A stretch of 64,000 bases of DNA from Tillandsia leiboldiana (taxonomy: Eukaryota > Streptophyta > Magnoliopsida > Poales > Bromeliaceae): NCBI GenBank assembly GCA_029204045.2, contig CM055071.1, positions 24,537,693 through 24,601,692 of the forward strand, read 5' to 3'. Positions 11,235 through 22,728 of the stretch are shown piece by piece (position 1 is the first letter of the stretch; each line of letters starts with the position of its first letter). Made by a program: the position numbers and the translations under genes. The notes under the pieces are model-generated. The model did no database searches, was not told the origin of the DNA, and worked only from the letters and a program-made list of their open reading frames with translations.

Positions 11235-11350
11235 TTAGCTTTCAATCACAACAATTGGTGCCGACGTCCACAGGAATACCTCACTTAACTACAAAGGAAT
11301 GGAATGGATAGATTATAGTAGAGTAGGACGCGAGTGAACGACGGGGGGGG
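11235..11350 (+). other. E3 leader remnant; gag missing
   Basis: About 116 bp separate the PBS from the protease remnant, ending in a G-run near 11342-11351. In related elements 1.5 kb or more of leader, gag and protease N-terminus should lie here. The deletion junction is probably at or near the G-run. Confidence 0.6.
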
Positions 11351-12388
11351 GTGTTGGAGGCGGTCAGCTACGTGGCCGCCTGCCCGATCAATCTAGGGCG
11401 ACTGGCTTGTCCAGGGGATTTGGTGGTAATCCCCCTGAAGGAGTATGACGTAGTGCTGGGCATGGATTGGCTCTCATTGTACCAAGTGCTCATCGATTGT
11501 GAGAAGCGGATGGTACAATTGCAAGAGCCGAGCTTCCCTGAGAATATGTACCTGGCGTGTAAGAGCATTTCCTTCCCAGCAATCATCTCATCGGCGAGGG
11601 CTAGAAGATTGGTGGAAGGCGGGTGCGTGGCCTACCTGGCCTCGGTGGACCTGGTGACACGACCCGCGGCGACACCTTCGGACATTGCGGTGGTGAGGGA
11701 CTTCCCCGATGTCTTCCCGACGGAACTGCCCGGGGTACCCCCTGAACGAGAGGTGGTTTTTCCTATCGAACTCGTACCGGGTACCCAACCAATCACAAAG
11801 GCGCCCTACCGAATGGCCTTCGCAGAGTTAAAGGAGCTTAAGGCGCAACTGGAGGACCTCTTGGACAAAGGTTTTATCAGACCGAGTGTGTCACCCTGGG
11901 GGGCACCAGTGCTCTTTGTACGGAAGAAAGACGGAAGCCTGCGCCTCTGCATCGACTACAGGGGGATAAACAAGGTTACTGTGAAGAATAAGTACCCCCT
12001 GCCCAGAATTGACGACCTCTTCGACCAGCTGCGAGGAGCAACGGTGTTCTCAAAGATCGACCTGCAATCGGGCTACCACCAGCTCCGGGTTCGGAACGAA
12101 GATATCCCAAAGACCGCCTTCCGGACCCGGTACGGCCACTACGAGTTCACGGTTATGCCGTTCGGACTTACGAACGCCCCCGCCGTCTTCATGGACATGA
12201 TGAACCGGATCTTCAGACCTTTCTTGGACCGGTTCATGGTGGTCTTCATCGACGACATCCTGATCTATTCATCTACCGACGAGGAGCACGAGGACCACTT
12301 ACGAACGATTCTCCAAACCCTCAGGGAACAGAGGCTGTTCGCGAAGCTCAGAAGTGTGAATTCTGGCTACGAGAGGTGGGTTTCCTAG
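11351..12388 (+). pseudogene. E3 pol part 1: protease C-terminal stub and reverse transcriptase up to a frameshift
   Basis: The frame has no ATG at its front; it is simply open from the deletion junction. It starts in the last third of the aspartic protease (VVLGMDWLS near residue 37) and lacks the DTG active site. A linker (SARARRLVEGG, FPDVFP) leads into RT: FVRKKDGSLRLCIDYR, KYPLPRIDDLFD, SKIDLQSGYHQLR, GHYEFTVMPFGLTNAP and the catalytic FIDD at 12245-12256. After AKL near 12348 one base is missing relative to E1 and E7, so the frame runs out at 12388. The remaining RT continues in the next frame. Confidence 0.92.
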
Positions 12389-14598
12389 GGCACGTGATCT
12401 CGGCAGAGGGGATCGCTGTGGACCCCAAGAAGGTGGAATCGGTGATCGACTGGCAACCACCGACGACAGTGACGGAGATCCGCAGCTTCTTGGGACTGGC
12501 GGGATATTATAGACGCTTCGTCGAGGGTTTCTCGAAGATTGCGGCCCCTTTAAACCGGTTGACCAAGAAAGGGGAAAAGTTTCTATGGACGGCTAGGTGC
12601 CAAGAGAGCTTCGAAGAACTTAAAAGGAGGCTAACCAGGGCGCCTATTCTTGTACTACCCACGCCCGGAGAGGATTATGAAGTGTACTGCGACGCATCGA
12701 GAATCGGACTCGGGGGTGTTTTGATGCAACAGGGGAGAGTAATAGCCTATGCATCCAGGCAGCTGAAGGATTACGAAAAGAACTACCCGATTCATGATTT
12801 GGAACTGGCTGCAGTGGTCTTCGTTCTAAAGTTATGGAGACACTACCTCTTTGGTGTCCACTGTAACGTCTTTTCAGACCACCAAAGTCTCAAGTATCTG
12901 TTCACCCAAAAGGAGCTAAATTTGCGGCAGAGGCGGTGGCTTGAGTTGTTGAAGGATTACGATCTAACAATCCAATACCACCCCGGGAAGGCAAACGTGG
13001 TGGCAGACGCTTTAAGCAGGAAGGGGCAACCGGAGGAGACGCCGGCACGCGCGATAACTGAGCAGAGCACCCTGATCGCAGAATTCTCGCGACTGAGGTT
13101 GGAGGTGGTATCGGCGGGCACTGTTGCTCGACTGACGGCGTTGGTGGTCAAGCCGACGCTTTTTGAGAAAATCCGAGAAGGGCAACTGACGGACCCGCAC
13201 TTACAGCTCGTGCGAGACAAGATCCACCCGAACCAGGAGAACGACTTTGCAGTGGGAAGTGACGGTGTCTTGCGGTTCCGTGGGCGTTTCTGTGTACCGG
13301 ATTCGCCGGAATTGAAGGAGGAGATTCTGACAGAGGCCCACCGCGCCCCTTATGCGGCGCATCCGGGGGGCACGAAGATGTACAGGGACCTCAAGCAGAC
13401 CTTCTGGTGGCCCAAGTTGAAGGGGGATGTGACACGACACGTAGCCCACTACCTGGTATGCCAGCAGATAAAAGCAGAGCATCAGCGGCCTGCAGGAAAA
13501 TTACAGCCCTTACCGGTGCCGATGTGGAAGTGGGATCAGATCACTATGGACTTCGTCACCGGGTTCCCACGTTCACAGCAGGGGCACGACGCGATCTGGG
13601 TCATTGTGGACCGGCTAACCAAGGCAGCACATTTCCTACCCATCCACACAACCTGGACCAGAGAGCAGTTGGCTCAAGTCTACCTCAGCGAGATCGTGAG
13701 ACTGCACGGAGTGCCGGCATCGATCACCTCGGATAGAGACACCCGCTTCGTCTCGAAGTTTTGGCAAAGTCTACAGCAAGCCCTGGGGACCAAGCTACAC
13801 TTCAGCACAGCTTTCCACCCTCAGACGGACGGACAGTCGGAGCGAGTGATTCAGACCCTCGAGGACCTGCTACGCGCCTGTGTACTTGACTGGGGAGTCG
13901 GTTGGGCACGCTACCTACCCCTCGTGGAATTCGCCTACAACAATAGCTACCAGGCCAGCATCCAGATGGCACCCTACGAAGCTTTGTATGGGAGACGCTG
14001 CCGATCCCCGATCTGTTGGGACGACTTAGGGGAACGGAAATTCCTGGGACCCGACTTGGTGGAAGAGACTGAGGAGAAAGTGCGCCTCATCAGGCGGCGG
14101 TTACTGACCGCCCAAAGCCGACAGAAGAGCTACGCAGACCGACGGCGCCGCGATTTGGAATTTCAAGTGGGGGAACACGTGTTCTTACGGGTCTCGCCAT
14201 CCAGAGGGATCAAGTGTTTCGGGCTGAAGGGCAAGTTGAGCCCACGGTTTGTGGGGCCTTTTGAGATCTTGGAGCGCATAGGCCCAGTGGCGTACCGCCC
14301 TGCCCTACCCCCTAATCTCGACCGGGTCCACAACGTCTTCCACGTGTCCATGCTCCGGAAATACCTATCCGACCCGTCACACGTGTTGGACGTCTCCACA
14401 CTCGAGCTCAAGGAGGATCTAAGCTTCGAGGAAACCCCCGTGCGTATCCTAGCAAGAGAAAACAAAGCACTGCGGAACCGAGTCATCCCCTACGTGAAGG
14501 TGCTCTGGAGCAACCAGGAAGAACGAGAAGCAACATGGGAGCTGGAATCTAAGATGAGGGAGTGCTACCCCGACCTCTTCACCACCACCCGGGTTTGA
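12376..14598 (+). pseudogene. E3 pol part 2: RT thumb, RNase H, integrase and chromodomain
   Basis: This 740-residue frame continues pol after the frameshift. Its apparent start is a GTG inside pol and not a real start codon. Order: RT thumb (GFLGHVISAEGI, LGLAGYYRRF), RNase H from about residue 110 (YCDASRIGLGGV, DLELAAVV, SDHQSLKYL, ADALSRK), integrase zinc region from about 315 (HRAPYAAHPGGTKMY then HYLVCQQ), DDE core about 390-550 (MDFVTGFP, ITSDRDTRF, HPQTDGQSERV), GPFEILERIGPVAYR near 640, and chromodomain about 665-735 ending CYPDLF. The first cysteine of the integrase C-x2-C is tyrosine. Otherwise the domains look intact, which fits a young element. Confidence 0.92.
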
Positions 14599-14635
14599 GT
14601 TTCGAGGACGAAACTCGTTTTTTAGAGGTGAGTGG
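14599..14635 (+). promoter_or_regulatory. E3 polypurine-tract region
   Basis: Between the pol stop and the 3' LTR lies TTCGAGGACGAAACTCG, then TTTTTTAGAGGTGAGTGG directly abutting the LTR TG at 14636. The tract is purine-rich but interrupted by T. E1 has the same form (AAGAGGTTAGTGA), unlike the cleaner tracts of E2 and E7. Confidence 0.6.
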
Positions 14636-17439
14636 TGTAATATCCGCGGCCTTATTTGTCTTTCTAGACTTCCCTTTGAATTCTTGTTAATCCGCTTTTC
14701 GACTATGGGATCCAGGGGTGAATTATTTTTCTTTATCTCTGGGCAGACTGTCGGGGCTCGCGGGTATTTTTAGACGATAGAGCTCGCGAAGAGGAAAACG
14801 GGGGCGAAATCGGTTCTGGATTCTGACCCCGGAATCTCCCAGAATAAATTCCGGAAGTTGGCAGCAGTTCAGGCAACTTACATGTTCTTCGAGGCGGACC
14901 GGACCCAGGTTCGCACCCAAACTCAATTTCGCCGAGATTGAATTGCTTGTTGGGACTTAGGGTTAAGTTCCCGTGTACGGGCGGCTTTTCTTTTAATTGG
15001 TTGGTATAGGTTCAGACTTAGCCCCCTACCGTTCCTCTCATCCCTGTTACATCGCGACGTGAAGAAGGAAGAAACCGCCCCTCCCTAACCCTCCTCATCC
15101 CATCCGATCGGCGCGAGGAACCGCGGCGGAACAATCGAGGAACGGGAAGAACACCGCACACCTCCGGAACCGGGCACGCAAGAACGGGATAATCCTCGTC
15201 TCTCCCTCCCTCTTCATCGGCGAGTCGGAGGCGCTTTGGTTCGGTGAGTTTTTATTATTTTTTTTAGCTAGGGTTTTCTTCCGGATCGTCGCACGGGAAG
15301 GGGGGGGGGGGGGAGACGGTTCACCCCGGCCGGCCGCACCACCGCCGTCGCGAGGCACCCTTGCGCGCAGTGCTAGGGCATCGGGCGTGCGGGTCTGGCA
15401 CCCGCGCGGGCCTGGGCGCCGCGCGGGGTCACCCGTGCGTGCGGGTCTGGCACCCGCGCGGGCCTGGGCGCCGCGCGGGGTCGCCCGTGCGTGCGGGTCT
15501 GGGCGCCCGCGCGGAGCCTGGGCGCCGCGCGGGGTCGCCCGTGCGTGCGGGTCTGGCACCCGCGCGGGCCTGGGCGCCGCGCGGGGTCGCCCGTGCGTGC
15601 GGGCTGGGCGCCCGCGCGGAGCCTGGGCGCCGCGCGGGGCCGCCCGTGCGTGCGGGCTGGGCGCCGCGCAGGGCAGCCCGTGCGTGCGGGCTGGGCGCCC
15701 GTGCTGGACCTGGGCGCCGCCGCGGTCAGGGAGCCGTGCGGGCATCACACCGCACGGAGCCTGATACGCGTGCGGCCACCGCGGCAGCACGGTCGCCGCC
15801 GCCTCGGGTTTCCGACTCGGCCGCCGCCGCCGCCGTCGAACCCGAGAGCCCGTTCCACGACGGGACCCGAATATCTGTTCTTGTTCCTTGTTTTACGTTG
15901 GGTAGTCGCTGACTTCTTCCCGGTGGATCTTTTTGCAGTTTTGGGGAGCGCACCGGGACACGGGGGTTAGCGCATTGTTCATCGCTCGTAAAGGTGGGTT
16001 TTTACTCTTAAGTCTTAACATTTAATTCTATCATGGTGGACGGGGTCATCCATAAGTGTACTTGGGTTAAACCTGGTAGGGAGGCATCATTTATTCGTCA
16101 TGGCTTTACGGTGCTCGTGAATTAGACATACATATTGGTTCATGTCGCTCTCATGCACGTATAGGAGTATGCTGTGAATATATATATATACTGTTTCATA
16201 TAGTTCTCATGCACGGATATGTATATGTTATTTCATACGGTTCATACATTGATATATATATATATGGTTCACGGTTACTATGCTCGGCTGCAACACGCGC
16301 ACCCGCGGTTTGGCCACCGCAAAGGGTGTGCTTTTCCGGAAAAGTGGTCCATGACCCGTGTATACCCACAGGACGGCGTGGGGCCTCTTTAGTTGTGGGG
16401 CATGTATGCGCCAAGGTGTGAGCGGTGCGACCCGTCGGTTTAGTTGTCCGACGTGGGAGCGGTGCGACCCATTCGGTTTAGTTGTCCGACTTGGGCGCGG
16501 TGCGATTCGTCGGTTTAGTTGTCCGACGGGATCGGGTATTGCAGGTTTACAGGTGTTTGATTCTACTTTTCCCTTGCGGGGAGGGGTGGTTGCTCCGGAT
16601 AGACTACGGTTGGACGTTTTCTTTACCTGCTTTATTATTATCTTTTATGACTAGTCGCTGACTTCCCACTTTGCGACAGGGTCCTACAGGGGGGAGAGTT
16701 AGGCGACGGTGAGGCCACGGCTAGAGGTGTTGGGTCTCAGGAGACCGGAACAGTATTTTACTCTTTACTTTCGCATTCCATTTATTATTTGTAGACTGTG
16801 GATGGTTCTCGATACCCTCGTGGGGTCGGTGTGGATGTTGGTACGGTGACAATTGGATTGTCTATTCCTCTTTATATTTCTGTGGGCCGCTTTGGAAAAT
16901 AAAATAGCAAACAAAGGAACGGATTGCGAAAACTATTATTTCAAAACCTAAGTGTCGTGTGGGCACTATTTTCAAAACCCTGGGTTTATGTTGCTTTTGC
17001 GAAAGTGGATTTCAAAACCTAAGTGTCGTGTGGGCACTGTCTTCAAAACCCTGAGTTTATGTTGCTTTCAAAAACGGTTTTCAAAACATGGGTGCCGGGT
17101 GGGCGCCGTTTCAACAACCGTGGGTTTTATCCTTTCAAACTAATCGGCCGTGAGTAAATTCAGTATATTGTGAATGGTTGTATGAAGTGGATTGTTGTGA
17201 TTGAATGTTTCCTCATTATTGAACATTGTACAAACCGCGACGCCGTGCATATACAGGGGAGACTCTGTCCGTTTGTAGAGTGATCCTGTATATGCGGCGG
17301 GTCTGGGCACGTGCCGGGGAAGAGGGGTTCTTTTAAAAAAAAAAAAAAAAGAAGAAAAGAAAACAAAAAAAAATTTACACGTCAAATATTCAACTCTTAT
17401 GATTCGTTTCCGCTAAAACAAAACCCCCGGGGCGTGACA
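14636..17439 (+). mobile_element. E3 3' LTR
   Basis: It aligns end to end with 8408-11213. Visible differences are few, for example TACAGG/TCCAGG, GGGTAG/GGGCAG, CAGGGCT/CAGTGCT, TTGCCCACC/TTGGCCACC and CCGATGTG/CCGACGTG, plus homopolymer length changes. It is followed by the TSD TGTAT. It carries its own copy of the 52-bp array at 15385-15700. Confidence 0.93.
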
Positions 17440-17444
17440 TGTAT

Positions 17445-17717
17445 GGTTCCAAAAAGCTATCAATCTCTCAAAGGGCGTCTGCCCAAAACACAAACCAAAC
17501 CTGTCTGTGCTCGAACCATCATAGAACCCTCACTGTTGTGTACTCACAATGTGGCATCACTGCCGTGTACCAACGGCGTGGCATCACCCCCGTGTATTAA
17601 CGAAGTGGCATCATACTCAAGCATCAATCTCTCGGGTCTTCACTGTCGTATACCCATGACGCGGTGCTGGGTCACACAGACCTCCCGATCATTAAATCTC
17701 GCAGCTGCACTATCAGC
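17445..17717. other. E2 internal sequence next to E3, no gene recognised
   Basis: Plus-strand sequence from GGTTCC to CACTCTC contains no motif I can assign. By position it should be E2 pol between the protease/RT linker and the RT scrap at 8118-8402. It is too decayed to read. Confidence 0.5.
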
Positions 17718-18005
17718 TCACACTCTCTGTCTCGCAGGTGATACTCCAACAGGTGTTACCCTAGTTGGCGCAGTTTCCATAACCACGTCAATCACTAACA
17801 CAAACTCAATCGCACTAAGGGGCGGCTTCAATATCAGATCAGGTAGACTTTCACCCGGGATCACACGGGCGATAAAGATATTCCTTAGTCTCGGTGCCGC
17901 CGTAAGAACTTCCTCTACGGTCGCTCGCAAAGCGACACGATCACGACCCAACCTTCGTCGTGCTCTAGCTTCCTTTATAAACCCACTCCTCCTGACCAGG
18001 TCCAC
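17718..18005 (-). pseudogene. E2 pol remnant: protease/RT linker
   Basis: The minus strand reads through a degenerate RARRRLGRDRVALRATV and then AIEFVLVIDVVMETAP. These correspond to SARARQMLSRG and EIEFVIDVVPGTAP of E7, the stretch between protease and the RT fingers. The protease active site and RT catalytic motifs are absent. No start codon is expected inside pol. Confidence 0.65.
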
Positions 18006-18063
18006 GGAGGGTCATTGTCCTCTCTCGACAGTCTATGATAGCATAGCATTGGGATAACCAATC

Positions 18064-18902
18064 TCATAATAACCTCCCGATGCTGATGTAGGATAAAAAA
18101 CTCAAGGAATTAAATCCAAAGACTAGAATCATGGCAACCTCAAATCCACTCGACTGCCCCACATCAGGCGATACCGGATGTCTCTCTCTGGAGCTAGTCC
18201 CTCGCTCTGCGTCTCTCTCGGTCATGATCGCGGATCCTCGGTCAATCCATCGAGTATGCACAATCACTACATCTAAGGTCGGCGCCCGCCGAGTATGCCT
18301 CGAATCATGGATGTCTCGATGCAGTCTCCTCTCAACCATAATCTACTTTCTGGGCCTCATCCTGGGTGACATGGGGTACTCTGCTCATCCGTCGCGAAAT
18401 CTCGCTCCCGGTGGTCCAGCAGGTCGAACTCGACGCCGCCAACTCTCGGCGTCCCTATCCAAAAGTGCATAACCAAGTGCACCAGAGGCTTCTCCTGGAT
18501 GAACAAATCTTCAAATAATTTTCCATAGCAGCGATCCAGTTCTCGGCCTCTCAAGGCTCCAAACTCAGTCCCGAAATCTTCAGGGGATGGAACTGGATGA
18601 AGTACACAACTGATCGGCAATCACTTGCTGCTCCTGCACTATTCACAGTGCGACCTGGGTCGAAGTCGACGATGTCACGGCCGAAGTACTACAGGCAATA
18701 CCCCGGGAGATGCTCTCTGCTCAAGTATGCGCACCATGCGCTCCATATTTTCTTCCTGGCGCCGCATCGCCTCAAACGTCTGAGCTACTTGAGCTCGTAA
18801 CTCTTAGACCCCTCTCTGGTCTGTCCAATCAGCCTTCCATTGTTCGGGCTCCTCATCCAAGGTCAAATATACCCTCGCCGTCGCACGGCGTCTCAGAGGC
18901 AT
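18064..18902 (-). pseudogene. E2 gag (frameshifted)
   Basis: The start codon is at 18902 (MPLRRRATARV, matching the E7 gag start MPPRRHAAMRV). The frame stops after WTDQRGV. Capsid-like pieces follow in other frames: KLFEDLFIQEK with VHLVMHF (about 18480-18560), VTQDEAQKVD, then ERRLHRDIH with RRAPTLDV (about 18240-18340). The central capsid segment that carries the AETWW motif in E7 is missing, and no CCHC knuckle was found. Gag would form the virus-like particle; this one cannot. Confidence 0.7.
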
Positions 18903-19178
18903 CCAAAACCACTGCAACAAAATAAACATTAGGACCCAAACTCTCTCGACCCAAACTAGCGAAAGTCCATAACATGTTATCCATGCTAAAGCATTATGTT
19001 GTCTGCAGCCAACATAATCATCTTTAGAGAAATAACATGCAAGATCACACACCCCAATCCTCTGGGGGAGGTACAACTCAATCAGGACTCTCGCTAAGGT
19101 CACGTCTCTCACGACGGTCATCCTACTGTCCAGCCAATAGCCTAGGGTCACTAAGTCCTCAACGACCTATATTCCTAT
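18903..19178 (-). other. E2 leader between PBS and gag
   Basis: Untranslated leader by position. It shares blocks with the E7 leader (47480-47748), such as GTCCTACTG-type and GAGACGTGACC motifs. No gene is seen. Confidence 0.6.
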
Positions 19179-19190
19179 GCTCTGATACCA
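19179..19190 (-). promoter_or_regulatory. E2 primer-binding site
   Basis: The minus strand reads TGGTATCAGAGC, complementary to tRNA-iMet, after an 8-nt spacer GATTTAGG (19191-19198) from the 5' LTR. It fixes the element's orientation as minus. Confidence 0.88.
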
Positions 19191-19956
19191 CCTAAATCTG
19201 TCACGCCCCGGGGTCGAACTGCGACCCGGGCTCGCCAACAGATCCGCCGTCTGTACGGAAACTGCCGTACAGACGAAGCGCCTAACCTGCAAAAGAGATC
19301 TATAGCTAATCAAGTATCAGAGCTGAAAAGAAGCTTTACTGAAAAAGAAGAACTGAACAACTGAACACTGAATCACTAAGTGATAAAAAGTCCAAGTACA
19401 CCAGTCCACTATCTCTCAAAAACATAAGTACAGTATGACTATCTGGTACAAAAGTGGAAACCAAAAGGTACAGGTGACTCTATCACTGACTCCACAGACT
19501 CGGGTAGGAACTAGTCGGCCATGCCCTTACCTCGGTCTGAAGACACCGCACGAGCCAAGCCTAGAACGGTCGCCTCAGGAACACCTGTCATTACAGCGGG
19601 TGTGAGATCTACTGCAACGGGCAGATCTCAGTGGGTACCGACGCCAAAACCCGCGGTATGCCCAATAAGTCTGCTGGAGATAAAAATAGATAGATAGATA
19701 GATAGATAGTGTATGAATGCTGGAAATGAATCTACCACTATATGTCTCAATGCAATGCTCGAAGGAAACAACATCTAAGAACATACACTACAACCACCCG
19801 CTCATGTCACCCAATCCCAAAGGCTGCCACATAGTGTCCAGTCAAGCCTACGCCCGTCGACTAGGAACGCACCTGCCTATTACCCCACGTCCAAAGGAGG
19901 ACGGGATTTACCTGGGCGTCCTGTCATCACATCTCAATCTCACTAAGGTGACCACC

Positions 19957-20706
19957 TGGTAACTCGGCCAGGGAAAAGTGCCCACCTGGTAGCTCGGCCA
20001 GGGGCAATGCGTCCATCTGGTAGCTCGGCCGGAGGAAAGTATCCTCCTGGTAACTCGGCCAAGGAAAAGTGCCCACCTGGTAGCTCGGCCAGGGGCAATG
20101 CATCCATCTGGTAGCTCGGCCAGTGGGAAGTATCCTCCTAGTAACTCGGCTAGGGAAAAGTGCCCACCTGGTAGCTCGGCCAGGGGCAATGCATCCATCT
20201 GGTAGCTCGGCCAGGGGGAAGTATCCTCCTGGTAACTCGGCCAGGGAAAAGTGCCCACCTAGTAGCTCGGCCAGGGGCAATGCATCCATCTGGTAGCTCG
20301 GCCAGTGGGAAGTATCCTCCTGGTAACTCGGCCAGGGAAAAGTGCCCACCTGGTAGCTCGGCTAGGGGCAAAGCATCCATCTGGTAGCTCGGCCAGTGGA
20401 AAGTATCCTCCTGGTAACTCGGCCAGGGAAAAGTGCCCACCTGGTAGCTCGGCCAGGGGCAATGCATCCATCTGGTAGCTCGGCCAGTGGGAAGTATCCT
20501 CCTGGTAACTCGGCCAGGGAAAAGTGCCCACCTGGTAGCTCGGCCAGGGGCAATGCATCCATCTGGTAGCTCGGCCAGTGGGAAGTATCCTCCTGGTAAC
20601 TCGGCCAGGGAAAAGTGCCCACCTGGTAGCTCGGCCAGGGGCAAAGCATCCATCTGGTAGCTCGGCCAGTGGGAAGTATCCTCCTGGTAACTCGGCCAGG
20701 TGTATC
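19957..20706. repeat. 91-bp tandem array, about 8 units, in E2 5' LTR
   Basis: TGGTAACTCGG phase runs from 19957 to 20685, exactly eight 91-bp periods, with variants such as CTAGTAACTCGGCTAG near 20140. The 3' LTR has six periods. Confidence 0.95.
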
Positions 20707-22640
20707 AACACATCTACGCGTCCGGAGCGTGACCCGAGGGGAGCGACCCCAACGAGTATCAATCATGTCTCATCTGTCTCAGCAAGCGGCATATGCAGGC
20801 CATAGTCCACGACCAACCAGATCGGAAAGCTTGAATGCTCAAAACACTACTCACACACGTATCTAAGTCGGAAAACAAGCCACGACTCAATCCGATAATG
20901 CACAACTCATGGCTAAGTCGGGAAACCTCCACGACTTGATCTACCAGAACCCCAAACCCTCAAGCTAAGTCGGAGATCTACCTCAACGACTAAATCGGAC
21001 AACACAAACTAGAGCAATCACCCAATGCCAGCAAGGAAACTCATCCCACACGACACTAGAACTCGACACGCACGCTCTAAAAATCCACTCGGCCCCCCCC
21101 CGGCACGAGTATACAAGCACCCTGAACCTATTCCATACCTTTGGCAACTCATGATTTAAAAACCCTCTTGAAATCATTGATTTTCCTTTAAACGGGTTTC
21201 TCGATTTTGCAAACGGTTCAGGTGCAATCATGATGCAAACAAAGCGTGAAACCTAGTGTCATATGATGTCAGGAGTCTACTAAAAATAATCCGGGGTTCC
21301 AATAAATTTTACAGAAGATTCTAGGCAACTATCAGATATAAAAACAACGAAAACACCTAATAAACATGATTAAATTGCATTCAGTAGCATTTAAGGGCAT
21401 TACATAAATTGTGGAGAAATTCTAACCCACCTGGAACGCTTTCCGCAGGCATATGCTGAAGTCGGGGAAGTGCCGAAACCCCGAACAGATTAAACTCCTC
21501 AAATTGCGCCGCGCGCGCACTATGCCGCGTACCCAGAAAAATCCTCGGAAGCTGAAATAATTTCCCCTCGAGGCCTCACCAAACTGCGCATGCTCCGGTT
21601 CACACTGTCAGCACACGGCAACAAAATAAAAACCCACATGATCCTCTACAAGCTCAAAAGGGCGCACCAGAATAAATCCCAAAAGCCCAAATCTGCTAAC
21701 AGCATACACTAAGTCCTCCACAGCACTTATACACTAAGCTTCAGCACAAATAAAAATATATTTGCTTCCATACCTCAATTGCATAAGTCCACCCACATAC
21801 ATTCCAAACCACAACACCTTCTTTGCTCATCCACAAGCCACAAGCAGCACAAATAAAGATACATAAAACCATCTTCTAAAATATACTCAATATACCCCTC
21901 TGCACCTACACCCTTTACACATGCTCAGATGTACCACAATCCACCACAACACTCACACATTAAGCAAAAACATAAATCCACAACCACCCTTACAAGCTCC
22001 AATGCACTCACAAGTCCATCAGCATACTAGCAGGTCACAATACATGAATCACCAAAATCCTCACTCACACTCCCTATCAACTTCAAAGCACACACGTAGC
22101 TCCCACACACAGGCCAAACTGTCAGGCTCCAAAAGCACAATTTCACATTCACCACATTCACATAATCATCCAACCACAGTTATACACTCACCAAACTCTC
22201 ATGTACACTCCAATAATGCTCACCTTACAAAAAGAAATCCCTCTTACACATTACCAGTCCAATTGCACCCATAAACCACCAAGTATAAAGTCCATAGCTC
22301 ACCTCCCAAAACTCAGACACTCAAAGCTGACCAACTTAGGTAAAACTGTGTGCCGTGCAAACGATCCGGCTCCGTACGGCACCTCGCCGAAAGCCGCAAA
22401 TTTGATGATGATCTGCGAGAGCAAGAAGGGGAAAAACCAATATTAGTGGAGAACACGGAAAAATGCACGGTCGCCGACGTCAAAACGAGCCCCCGGCAGA
22501 CGAAAACGCTCCGCGCCGCGCGAGGAGCTTCCTGCGCAAGCATGGCTGCGCGCGGAGCTGCTGCCGCCATCGCGACAACCGCGCGACGTCAGGGCCCGCC
22601 GCGCGGCGCCCTGCCGCGCTGCGCGGCGCCCTGGCGCACG

Positions 22641-22728
22641 CTGCGCAGTGGCCTGGCGCCCACTGCGCAGCGCCCTGCTGCGTGGGCGCTCAACCGCGCT
22701 GCGCAGTGGCCTGGCGCCCACTGCGCAG
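22641..22728. repeat. Two GC-rich hairpins in E2 5' LTR
   Basis: Same CTGCGCAGTGG / CCACTGCGCAG pairs as at 6969-7056, so both hairpins were present when E2 inserted. Confidence 0.75.

Larger units (their letters stand above)
8403..17444 (+). mobile_element. E3: young Tekay-type LTR retrotransposon, gag-less, with perfect TSD
   Basis: The element itself is 8408-17439, bounded by the direct repeat TGTAT at 8403-8407 and 17440-17444. LTRs are 2806 and 2804 bp, with a 3422-bp internal region. The LTRs differ by eye at about five substitutions plus a few homopolymer indels. The internal region holds PBS, a short leader, a protease stub and the rest of pol; gag, the zinc knuckle and the protease DTG active site are absent. 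RT is split by a 1-nt loss. The element therefore cannot replicate alone. Its near-identical LTRs suggest a recent insertion, helped in trans or followed by internal loss. It sits inside E2 in opposite orientation. Confidence 0.93.

Noticed and set aside
11351..14598. Functional pol gene in E3
   Set aside because: Protease is truncated, RT has a 1-nt frameshift, and gag is absent. The apparent starts at 11351 and 12376 are GTG codons internal to pol.
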